Source: Hibiscus mutabilis
Taxonomy: Eukaryota; Streptophyta; Magnoliopsida; Malvales; Malvaceae
Direction of reading: 5' to 3'
Length of the DNA stretch: 64,000 bases
NCBI GenBank assembly: GCA_019671005.1
Contig: CM033745.1
Span: 38,919,834 to 38,983,833, forward strand
The position numbers and the translations under genes were made by a program. Shown piece by piece: positions 35,011 to 46,048 of this stretch (its first letter is position 1; every line of letters starts with the position of its first letter). The notes below the pieces were generated by a model that was given only the letters and a program-made list of their open reading frames with translations, did not search any database and was not told the DNA's origin.

Positions 35011-35129
35011 AAACTTTTGAGGTGCCGCCCAACTGTTATAGTTTGGAAGAGGAAAAGGACGACAATCCATGGTATTATGACATCCTTCAATATATCAAGC
35101 ACCAAACTTACCCAAAAGACGCCAACGAT

Positions 35130-36316
35130 AACAAAAAAGAACTATCAAAAGGTTGGCATCGGGGTACGTCCTCGACGGGGAGGTTCTGTATAAAAGAAGC
35201 AAAGATTAGATACTGTTGAGATGTGTCAATGCACGGAAGGGCGAAACTATTTTAGCAGAGGTCCATGGAGGTTTATGCCAAACCCATGCTAGCGGATTCT
35301 CGATGGCTAGAAAAATCATGAGACACGGCTACTTCTGGTCAACAATAGAGGGAGATTGCATCAATTATGCAAAGAAATGCTATAAGTGCCAAATCTACGC
35401 CGATAAGATACATTCCCCGCTAGTACCACTTCACGTCATGAACTCACCTTGGCCTTTTGCTGTCTGGGGAATAGACGTCATTGGTTAGATACACCCGAAA
35501 GCTTCTAACGGGCATCATTTGATCTTAGCAGCCATCGATTACTTCACCAATTAGGTAGAAGCTGCCTCATATGCCAACATCACAAGAGCGACAATTTGCA
35601 AGTTTCTTAAAAAAGAAATTATATGTCGCTATGGCCTGCCCGAAAGAATCATCGCTGACAATGCTTCCAACTTAATTAACAAAATGATGACTGAGGTATG
35701 TGAACAATTCAAGATTGTACATCACAATTTTACTGTTTATCGCCCCAAGATGAATGGAGCAGTGGAGGCGGCAAATAAGAATATAAAGAAGATCGTAGCA
35801 AAAACCATAGAAAATTATAAAGATTGGCATGAAAAGCTACCTTTTGCCCTGTTTGCTTATCGAACCTCTGTGAAGACCTCCACCAGGGTAATGCCATACT
35901 CTTTGGTATATGGTACGAAGGCAGTATTACCCATCGAGATAGAGATTCCATCACTTCGAATTCTGAACGAGGTAAATTTGGATGAAGCCGAATGGATACA
36001 AGCCAGAATTGATCAGTTGAATCTCATTGAAGAAAAAAGGTTGAAGGCTATTTGGCATAGCCAAATGTATTAGAAAAGGATGATGCGAGCCTATAATAAA
36101 AAGGTTTGCCCTAGAGAGTTTCAAGAGGGGTATCTGGTGCTTAAGAAGATCTTACTTAACCAAAAGGACTTTCGAGGAAAGTAGATGCCTAATTGGGAAG
36201 GGCCTTATATTGTAAAAAAGGCTTTCTCCGGATGAATGTTAATCTTAGCCGAGATGGATGGGAAAGAGTTGAGCAATCCAGTAAACTCATACTATGTAAA
36301 AAAGTATTATGCCTGA
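35130..36316 (+). pseudogene. Integrase of element 1, broken
   Basis: Zinc-binding region H-G-G-L-C-Q-T-H...C-Y-K-C, then the catalytic core with W-G-I-D-V-I-G, I-I-A-D-N-A-S and G-A-V-E-A-A-N as the D, D and E. The C-terminal region ends N-P-V-N-S-Y-Y-V-K-K-Y-Y-A. No chromodomain is seen, as expected for Tat. Stops include a TAG at 35552-35554 where Trp is expected, plus a stop near 35486 and one at 36071. Confidence 0.9.
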
Positions 36317-37125
36317 AAAAAAAAAAAAAAAGAGAGAATAAGAGAAAAAAAGGGAAAAAAGGAAGAAAAAAGAAAGAAAAGAAGAATAGGAAAATAGAAA
36401 AAGAAAGAGGGTTTAGGGCAAAAACCCAAAGATGGGCATCTTAAAACCAAGGGGGTGATCTGAATTGAAAATCCGAACAGGACGGTTCAGATGTACTTGA
36501 ATTTGGGCATACGAATAGCAGACTTCATCAAAGAATGATGCTTCAATTTTTAGGTCGTCAAGTTGTAACCCAAGATGGTGAGTGAAAAGTCTACTTTGGC
36601 TGATGGGTTCTCATTATTCATACAATTGATATTATTCATATCTTTTCTTTCTCATGTTTGCCATGACTTTCAAAATTTTGTTAATGTTTCTCTAAGTATT
36701 AATAAAATATTATTCTCATTTCTGTTGTCAGTCCCATATTCATCGTGCAGATGAATTGGCATAGGTAAAAAAGCAAAGGATTTCTTGGCATTACTATGAT
36801 TTAACCTATTGCGTGCAAGTTGTTTCATGATAGAAGACGAACCTGCCAAGGTTAAGGCAAAGAGATCATTGGGGTGAAATTGACGAGATTTACCAAAGAA
36901 AGACAATGAGTACCTCACATATTGAAATTGAAGGAGCTAAAAGCGAAAACCTAGAATGACGCCCAAAAGAAAAAGGAAGAAAGAAAATCTAAAGAAAAAT
37001 AAAAAAAGAGAAGAAGAGAAAAAAGAAAAGAAAAACAAAAAAGAGAAAAAAGAGAAAACAAAAAAGAGAGAGAAAGAGAAAAAGAAAAAAGAAAAAAGAA
37101 GAGAAAGAGAAACCCTGAAGTGAAA
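36317..37125 (+). repeat. Two long purine tracts after pol
   Basis: 36319-36410 and 36960-37115 are almost only A and G on the plus strand. They flank a 550-bp stretch without coding. The phenylalanine-rich minus-strand frame at 36937-37338 is a shadow of the second tract. Confidence 0.7.
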
Positions 37126-37629
37126 ACCTGTAAGGGGCACTTTAGGGAAGTACAAGTCTAAAGTGAAAACCTGAAAAGGCGCTTTAGAACGAAATGACCA
37201 AGGGTTTAAAAAGGGGTATAAAGGGTGAACCTGAGTGACAAATGGGGCACCACCGTTACAAGGAAGAGAGGAAGAAAGGAAAGTAAGATCAAAATCAAGG
37301 AACCAAGAAAGAAAAGTGTCCAAGTGTATTAGTGTCACTCATTCATCACACTTAGTTAGACATCCCTAGGGTAATGGCATGCTAACTCATATTATCATAG
37401 CATTTCATCTCTTTTGCAGGTATTTGAAAGATAAATCGGGTACCTCCTAAGGAAGAGAAATAGATCAAAATGGGAACTTGAAAGGAATTTACAAGCGAAG
37501 GATTCAAATACACCACTTCCTGGTGAAAGAGACGAGATAATAGAACCGTGCATAAAAGAAAGAAGAAAAATAGCCTATCCGCGCAGGCTCACAAAGAGCG
37601 AAAGACTTCATGGAACCCTCATTTGAAGA

Positions 37630-37980
37630 GCTCCTATTTATTCGTTGCCGCTTCGGAGGAACATGCCATCTTTGTTTTGTTATGTCTACTGCCATTTCAA
37701 AGGGATATCCCAGCGTCACCAAGATTGTTTTCTGCCGCTTCGGGAAAGCAAAGTTATTTGGATTCACTCAATACCGTTTCGGAAGAATGAGTCGTCTGAA
37801 GGATATTTGGATTCATTCGTTGCCACTCCGGAGGAATGAGTCGTTTAGTAACTGGTTTTTGTTGCCGTTAAGGAAAGGCATGCCAGTGCTACCTGTTTGT
37901 TTTCTGCCGTTTTGGGGAAACAAGTTATCTCAATTTGCTCGCTGCCATTTCGGAAGAGCAAATCATCTGATAGGGAAGTA
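37630..37980 (+). repeat. Degenerate tandem array, about eight units of ~45 bp
   Basis: Units start with TGCCGYTTCGGR-like words at about 45-bp spacing. All three plus frames are open for long stretches here (37548-37790, 37610-37981, 37645-37839), a by-product of the repeats, not genes. Tandem arrays just before the 3' LTR are usual in Tat/Ogre elements; compare 59430-59960. Confidence 0.72.
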
Positions 37981-38025
37981 GGAAAAAATTAGTGCTTATG
38001 GTCTTTGCTTTATTCTTGTTTCACA

Positions 38026-39892
38026 TGTAACACCCCCTTCCCAGTCTAGTAGAGATCCGGGTCGGATAGTATTATCGAAAGACTAATCGAAGGTTCGAAA
38101 AAGGTTTTAGAGTTTAAAAATCTAATCTAAGTATCATATTGATTATTCTTAAGACTTATCCACTTGTCGGTTACTAAACTTAATCAGAGTTGGGGTCAAT
38201 TTTAAACTTTTCTTAACCTTAGGGACTAGATTGTAAAATTTTCAAATTAAGGGTCCTTAGCCGAAATTTAGGTTATCATACTAAAATTAAACTTACTAAT
38301 TATTAGCCTGTGAAATTTCATTACTAACAAAGGTCATTTACCTATCTGACTAGACGATACAATGTTTAGTGACCATTTTGTAAACTGTTCAAAACTATTT
38401 TGTTATTCGGATTAACCTATCGGGTGATTTCGAAACCTTACCGAATTTTACCAGTACACTTACAAATCATGTTCCTATTGGTACTTCAAATTTTGGGGCG
38501 TTCGAAATCCATTTACCAAGTTTTCACCTTAGGCTCATTTTAGGCACTTTTTTTTATCATTTTAACTTATCCAAATCTAGTCATTCTAAGCATACGACAA
38601 AACCATATTTTCAAGTCATCATACAATCATAGAAAGGATTATACAAAACAAGCTGGACCATATGCCACTTTACTAGGAGTTTATAGCAAAAGATAACATA
38701 CATATATGGCAGATACGTGACTTGCAACCGCAATAACACGATCAACGCTCGAAATTGATCAAGGTCCTGAAAATGCATGAGACACACATGTTAGGCTTAC
38801 ATAATGAAATGCATGATAACCAAATATACAAGTAGTCATAATAAGCTATGCACAATTCATGCTTATTACACATATATTCTCATACTTTCATATTCACATA
38901 TTACATGTCACATAGTTATGTCATAATCATATGGTCATAGCATAATTCATAGGCACATATCACATTAGGTACCGTTGGATATGCGAATTCCCCTGTACAC
39001 CAACACATATAACGGAGAATGGGCCGTAGCCCTTGAGCCGTAGCTCCGGAGATGTACCCCTTACACAGTCTATCCTTATTTCCCCCACATATAGGCCGTA
39101 GCCCTGGACCGTAGTCCTCCCTTACTTAACCGAGCTCAATAATCCTATGGCATGCCAATTGTATCCAATGTCCATAATTACATAAATTCACATAGTCCAT
39201 ATTTTTTTAAGTCATATCATATCAAATATCAAAATAAGCCTTAGCTCCATATCATGTCACATTTCACATTAATTTCATATATCACATACGTATAGCATAT
39301 CATAGTCGTATTTGCACATATCAAAGCAATGCAGATATCAAATTTGACATAATTACTCTACGGGAGCCCTTAAACAAATACAAACATAATCATAAAATAA
39401 TGCAATGGGATGGCACCGAGCCTATCCCTTGACACAACTAACTCACCTCGACAACCTGACGTTTTTAAGACTTTCGGATAACGGTGCCTTTATTATTAGC
39501 TTTCGGAAGAGATAAAGGTTGTTCTGTATCAACCCCTTGAGGCAATCGATAGTAAAGACTCAAATTTACCGAACCGAAAAACTCGGGCTTACCAACCTAT
39601 CACTGAACCGATTTATTTGTTTCTTATTTTTCCCTTCATCTTGCGCACGCCCCCTCCCCTATTTATACTTCAAGTTGGCCCACCTCCCCAAATTGATTTC
39701 CCAATGTTCCACATATGTTGGAATCGTGGCACAATTTGGGGTATAATACCCTTTGTTGCTTGCCACGTCTTCCCCAACGTGGGGAGCCATGAGTCGGGCA
39801 TCCCAATTCGTGGGATTTCCTACGGCAATTACTTCAATTTGAAGGAATTGGATGTGGGTCCCACAGCCTTTATCTTTTTTTATCTTTTTTCC

Positions 39893-39953
<61 letters not shown>

Positions 39954-40077
39954 CTGATACGGTTAGCCTGAATAACCTTTATTGCTCCAAATTAGGTACA
40001 AGATCGAGCAAATTATTTAACCAGTACAAAATATTCGATCACCGGAACTTAACCCCGACGGTTTTTGGGGTGTGACA
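38026..40077 (+). mobile_element. Nested solo LTR (2,052 bp) with perfect TSD
   Basis: Begins TGTAACACCC and ends GTGTGACA; both flanks are TCACA (38021-38025 and 40078-40082), a perfect 5-bp target duplication. There is no internal coding region. It contains a TAA microsatellite (39893-39953). The sequence resembles the larger solo LTR at 50581-54720 in the block with CATGCCAA words. It inserted into the 3' region of element 1. Confidence 0.88.
39893..39953. repeat. TAA trinucleotide microsatellite
   Basis: About 20 uninterrupted TAA/AAT units inside the nested solo LTR. Confidence 0.95.
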
Positions 40078-40088
40078 TCACAAGTATA

Positions 40089-40104
40089 AGCAAAGAGGGG
40101 CAAC
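40089..40104 (+). other. Polypurine tract of element 1
   Basis: AAGCAAAGAGGGGCAA lies directly before the 3' LTR, where plus-strand DNA synthesis starts. An almost equal tract (reverse complement at about 59172-59185) precedes the LTR of element 3. Confidence 0.78.
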
Positions 40105-43100
40105 AGTAATCACTAATTTTGTCTGGGATTGACCCATTTTCTTATTTTGCAATAATGGGCTTGTATATATTAGACAATGATAAAATTGGGCTCATGTGTG
40201 TTATTATACGTATTAAGTATGTATCATAAGTGTGTGTTTATTATGTATGTCTACTTAAAACATGAACATATATGTGTTGTTTTTCAAACTTGCATGTAAT
40301 ATACACTTGTATGTATGTGTTATTAATATGTTAGTGTGTTTACTATTGTTTTAATATCATTAATGTTTAAATAGGAGTATGAGTAGATATATTGTATGCG
40401 TGTGAGTAGGTATTAATGTTTGTATTATGTGCAAGCACATTTGGTTATATATGTATGTGTTTATTGCATGTGATAGTAATATATATGTTAGTGTGTATGT
40501 ACGTATGTATTATAAGTGTATGTATTGATATTTGTATATTATGTAAGGATATTTGTTTATATAATGTTATCATATTATAAAGTGGGCTGATAAGTAATTA
40601 AAAAGATAATAAAAAAATATATCCAATAAATAATTAAAACCCAATGTTTATATAAGTCCAGGTCTATTTACATATCCATTAAAGCCCAAAAAATATTAAT
40701 ACATGTTATCTAGCCCAACAAGCCTAGCCCTAAGTCTGATAACTACTTAAAAAGAAAAAACCCTAATTTGTTCTATCCTCTACGTAGCCAAATCTAGGCT
40801 GTTGGATCAAGGGCTGCTGATCGAACGGTCTAGATCGAATAGAGATCCTTCAGCTCCCCGCGCGCCACATGTCATCATCCAGCGTTGCCACGTCAACCAT
40901 CAGGTGCAATCTGGGATGTCCATTCTAGAAGAGATCTCAGCCATTGGATTAGATCTGATCCAATGGCCTAGATCGGGCCAGACCGATTGAATCCCGCGCG
41001 TGCAGCCCACGCTCTGGCCGTTCAGCTTCTTCACGCGCCTACGCACTGGCACCGGTTCATCCCCTCATCCGCATGAGCACATCACCGGGATTTTTTCTGC
41101 TACCACCAACTCTCCCAATCACCGAACAATAGAAAAAACATAAAAAGGGGAAATCAGAACATCATCATCCACAGTGACAACATTTAATGTTTGCTTAAAC
41201 AAGTAAACGATAGGATCAATAGGCAATGAGTAATCTGAGATAGTTATAAAGCAATGTAATCAACCACATGTAATAGAAGCGTTTGGAACGGAAAAATCTA
41301 GAAGCAAATAAAAAGCAAAAGCCTTTCAAGGTACCTTTTTTTTCTCATATATTCGAAACATGCATAAACATATATATATATATATATATGTATAAAAAAG
41401 AGGCATAAGACTAGGGTTTACCCTCTCACCGCTGTAGCTCCACCGTTAATAAACTCCGCCTTTCTCAAGGCCGAATGAGTGAAACAATGTGAGTGTAAGA
41501 AGGCCGAAATATTATTTTTGCTTCGATTTTTTTAGGGTTTTAACTGGAAATGAGGTGTTTTTGTGTGGGCGATTTAGGTTCACGCCGCCGCCGCTTGGGT
41601 GGCGGCGACACACAGCGGTTATGGTTTGGATGGCGTTTTTGGAAAACATGGCAGAGGAGGATGCCAGAATCTGGGTTCATGATGAACCCAGATGAACTTG
41701 AAGAACAAGATGAGAGCATTTTGGGTGGGGGGTGGGGAATGCTATAACATGAAAAAAATGGCAAAAAGGGTTTGATGTTCGGATAAAAGGGGGATTTATA
41801 GCGTTATAATTTTTAAAATAGTATAATTACATTTTAAAGACCTCCGCCTTAAAATAATTGCACCAGAAGGGCTTCCGCATGGTCCAATTACATAATTAGT
41901 CCTTCTGCATGGTCTAATTAAAAGGGTAAGCCACTCCGCCTTTGTAAATCACGCTCTGGGTCCTCGAATTTTTTTGTTTATTTTCGATTTTGTCCCTGTA
42001 TAACCAGTTTTATGTTTTTAAATTATGGCCCTTTAATTTTCAATTCACCTAATTTAGTCCCTTTTCAGTTTTAAATTAATTTCTTTTTATGCTTTTTTCA
42101 TGCATTTTTAATTTAAATCTTGTACATTTATTTCCAGCAATTTCAATTTAGTTTTTATGTTAATATTGCTCGTTTGTGATCGTTATTTTGTGGATAAAAT
42201 TAATTCGAATTTCATGCATTAGGGAATAAATGTACATAGTTTAGTATAAGATAGAAACCTTAAAAGTGCATTATAATATTTTGTTTTTTAAGGTAAAGTA
42301 AAAATTTGTAAAAGAAAATATATATGTATATTCTTTAACCTATAACATATATTTTTAGGCATAAAATAGAGATTTGTAAAGCTTAATATATGTGTAAATG
42401 TTTTGACATATAGAGTATATTTTTAGCATATAATAGATTTTTAATATATATATATATTAGTGTATAATATGATGGCTTTGGTATACATAGGTGTATATAT
42501 ATTAAGTAATAAAATGTGCATTTAGTTATATAATATTGCCATCTAATATATAACAATAATAGTTCTTAAAATATAATGTATATTATATTTGTTATGTAAC
42601 TTTTATAAATGCATATATATAATATGGTTTTGAAATATAATATATACATAGAACATATATGCACATAATATAATTTTCTAAATATATATAATATACTTTT
42701 AGTATGTAATCTATGGTTTTAAAAAGTTTATTTGTATCTTTCGTAAATACGTTACCTTTAAATACAAGTTTTTTATATAATTTTTTAATACAATATATAG
42801 TTTTTGAAGGTATACAATATACATAGTTTTATAAAGGTTATAATATTTGTAGTTTTTAAAGTTTATAATTTAATTTTACATTATATTTTGTAACATATGT
42901 ATAAAATGTTTTGGGCCCATTGTTGTTGGGCTTAGCCTTGGTGGGCCTTAGGGAAATAAGGATTTAGATTAAATTAGACAAATTAACTCAATTAATCTAG
43001 ATCATGTGCTCGTCTTATAGGGACACGATCCTAGATCAAATTAGCCTTAGGTCTCTTAGAGCCTTAGTTAGATTAGGGTTCGGATTAATTTAGTGAATTT

Positions 43101-44125
43101 AAATTTATCCTTGGTTTATTGGGGTAAATGTTCAATTCATTAAATTAATTGAACATTTCTTAATTACTTTGGGGGGAAAATCAATTTTAAGTTTAATTTA
43201 GCATTAAATTATAAACTAGTCACCATAATTTAGGGTTTCTAGTTTTCAGGGCTATTTAATTTAGGGTTAAATATTAGAGTCATCTAATTAATAGATAGAT
43301 CACTAATTGGGCTTTCTAGTGAATTGGGCCTTCTTTTGTGTGCTTATACTTATGCCCTTGATTGTCATGCTTTAATTGTCATTCATATAAACTTTAATCT
43401 CGTTTGTATTTCTAATTAAACCAAATCGTGAAAAGGGAGGTACATATTAATTCCAATATTTGTGTCATAACAGTCCGAGCTTAAAGGATGTTGAACAAAT
43501 ATTTGGATTAATCCTTACCATCCCGAGGTAAAATGGGATAAAAATTAACAAAATCATCATATAATGCTTAAGCGCTTGCATCATGCATAAAGGTGACGTA
43601 CGAAAGCCGAACCATGAATTAACACGGCAACAGGGCTTATTCGATGTTGATTTAATCTGTGGTCCGATGTATCGTCAACCTTATTAATTAAATGTCCAAT
43701 TAATTTGAATCCATCAATTCAATAAAGCTCGTGCAATCAAGGTTAATTTTCATCTAAGAACTCCGAATTAAATTCAATATGGATCTCAATGAATTTCATC
43801 CTTTTAAAAGTAACAAATATTTTGGTACCGATCTCTGGGCGTGATGGGGGTACTAATCCTTCCCCACACGTAACCAACTCTTGGACCCTTTCAAATCGAA
43901 TCTCTGGTTTCCTAGGGTGCCCAACCTACCTTACTCAAATGGCTGGTGGTGACTCCAAATTTTCATCATTTTCAAAAATTTAAGGTTTTCAAAAGAAATT
44001 TCCAATCTTCCAAAAAATTTTCATTAATAATTTAGGAGATAATTAGTAGCCGACTTCTTTTCTAAACAAATACCCTTAACACAACGATTCTTTTTTTTCA
44101 AAGAGGAAGAAAAAAGGTCGCTACA
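40105..44125 (+). repeat. 3' LTR of element 1
   Basis: 4,021 bp, aligned over its full length with the 5' LTR. The first base is A instead of T. It has 70 bp near 43360-43430 that are absent at about 25490 of the 5' LTR, and lacks about 25 bp present near 24757. A second copy of the TATA motif is at 40649-40655. Confidence 0.92.
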
Positions 44126-44130
44126 GTGAC

Positions 44131-44310
44131 TTGTCATTCTGCCATTCATTTCAAGCTGTTTATCGTTAATTGACTAACAGTTTTCATTCACTGAGGGGCT
44201 ATTTTGACCCCAAAAGAAATGTTGAGGGATAAATTGTTTCAAAAAAGAATAGGGGCCAAAATGACTATTCAATCAAATGTTAGGGGCACTTTTTTGGTAT
44301 TATGCCAAAA
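44131..44310. mobile_element. Right half of the split TIR element
   Basis: Complements the left half at 21950-22235. The inverted pair is TGAAACAATTT...AAC on the left and, reversed, the same words from GTTGAGGGATAAATTGTTTCA on the right. Element 1 separates the halves. Confidence 0.66.
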
Positions 44311-44504
44311 TAGTTTACACAAGCCTTTTAGTTTTAGGGTTTTGAGTTTTAGGTTATGGGTTCATGGTGTAGAACTTAAGGTTTATAGTTAGAATTTAGA
44401 GTTTAGGGTTTAAAGTTTAGGTTTTAGGGATCTAGGGTTTGGGATTTAGGTTTTAAATTTTATAGAAGGAATATGTAATTTTTTACACAACTTGTGTATC
44501 AAAA
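44311..44504. mobile_element. MITE of the TTTTGATACACAAG family, copy 2
   Basis: The right end CTTGTGTATCAAAA followed by TA equals copy 1. The left outer end is missing, but an inner TTTACACAAGCC is shared. The core again has TTAGGG-like words. Confidence 0.6.
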
Positions 44505-45203
44505 TATAACTCATATATATATTACGATTATGATTTCAAAATAAAAAATCAGTAAACCAATTATGATTTTAAATTTTCAATCGAAATGAAAGAAAATTAG
44601 AATAAATATATATTAAACTAAATGGTTACTAAATTATGCTAAATTTATTTTTTAGCCATTGAAGTTTTGAAAGTTACAATATGGCCAATAAACTTATCAA
44701 ACTATTACAAGAAATGGTTGTTACACGTTATAAAACAGTAAGAATTTTTATAAGTTTGAAGATTATTTTTAACATTTCAATAAGTTTTAATGGCCATTTT
44801 GTATTTATTTAATAAATTTTAATGATCATTTCATAACTTTTGAAACTTTAATGACTAAAATGATCATTTTAATAGAATTTAGTGGTCATTTGTATACTTT
44901 ATCCTATATATTATTATATGTGATTTTTTTGAACAATTTCTACCTAGGGTGAGGGGAAGGAGAATTTTGCTCCTAAGAGCTTTAACCACATGCTCTAGAG
45001 ATTGTTGACATTATTATATGTGATTTGATTTCAAAATCAAATCATATTTCAAGTGGTAATGATTAAAATAAAAAGTGGGGGGATAAAACATGTTAATTTG
45101 TGATAAATTGTATCTCCTAGACATGCATATATTAAAAAACATTAAGTCTATTGAATAAAACTGTGAATAATTTTGTATGATAGATAATTAAAATATGATT
45201 ATA
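44505..45203. other. AT-rich intergenic DNA
   Basis: No gene seen. An old imperfect inverted pair around 44640-44900 suggests another decayed TIR element. Confidence 0.35.
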
Positions 45204-45400
45204 TTTTGATAAACAAGTTGTGTGAGAAAAATATTATACAACCCTAAGTCCAGCACTTAACTTACTAAACCTAAAACCTTAATTTTTAACCATAAATTTT
45301 AAATTCTAAACTCTCCAATCTAAACCTTAAACATAAACTATAAACCATAAATCTAACAAGTTTATTTAAACTAAAGTTTACACACCTTGTATATCAAACT
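45204..45400. mobile_element. MITE of the TTTTGATACACAAG family, copy 3
   Basis: Left end TTTTGATAAACAAGTTGTG after TA; right end ACACACCTTGTATATCAAA. The core runs in CCCTAA-like words, i.e. it is inverted relative to copies 1 and 2. Confidence 0.55.
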
Positions 45401-46048
45401 TTTTCCATTAAAATATATCTTAAACCTTAAATGTTATTACATAATATACATTTTAAAGAGGAAAAATATTATATGCACTAACGGTGAGAAATTCGTTTTT
45501 TACAAGCGCCTAGTTTTTATGGGTTAGCATTTTAGTGTTTTTGGTTATGTTTTAAGGTTTAAAAATATATTTTATGATTTAAAATTTATAGTTTACAGTT
45601 TAAAATTTAAATTTATAGTTTAAAGCCCCTAAAAGAAATACTGACAACTTTAAAAGTCCACTTTTTGAGACATCCACATTCACAAAATAATTAACATGAT
45701 GCAAATATGTATTAAAATATTAAAATTTTTATAATTTTTTTAATAGCAACTTTTATAATTATAAAATACATAAAGTAATATCATGACAACAAAATACAAG
45801 ACTTGCAAGGTTGGTAGTGCTTTATTTCTTTTCCCAAGTCTAGAAGCATGAACGGCAATTGAAGACTCAAATCCAGTCATTTGAAAATGAATTTCTTCCA
45901 TTAAAGACATTCAACTAATGAAGTGCAAAAATAATTCACCTAAAGAATGTTTCTTTAGAAAAATAACACAACCTAATAACTTAATACTGTGTAGAATTAA
46001 GACATGAAAAGCCTACAGTAACAAATCAATGGAACTGAAAGGGCAGGC
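45401..46048. other. AT-rich DNA and probable 3'UTR of the RHM gene
   Basis: The right part (from about 45830) is probably the 3'UTR of the minus-strand RHM gene. Left of it I see only AT-rich repeat relics with TTTAAGG-like words. Confidence 0.4.

Larger units (their letters stand above)
22236..44125 (+). mobile_element. 21.9-kb Ogre/Tat-lineage Ty3-gypsy retrotransposon (element 1)
   Basis: Order: 5' LTR 22236-26187, PBS 26191, leader, ORF1, gag, protease, predicted intron, reverse transcriptase, RNase H, second RNase H, integrase, purine tracts, tandem array, nested solo LTR, PPT, 3' LTR 40105-44125. Flanks CTGAC and GTGAC share four of five bases. Extreme length, long LTRs, a tRNA-Arg-type PBS, an extra ORF before gag, an intron between protease and reverse transcriptase, and the extra RNase H are together diagnostic of Ogre/Tat. 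All ORFs carry stops and frameshifts, so it cannot move on its own now. The two LTRs differ at 6 of the first about 210 bases counted by eye. Confidence 0.93.

Noticed and set aside
36937..37338. Phenylalanine- and serine-rich minus-strand protein of 133 residues
   Set aside because: It is the complement of a purine-only tract within element 1; low complexity.
37548..37981. Three overlapping plus-strand ORFs
   Set aside because: They arise from the degenerate ~45-bp tandem array and have no known domain.
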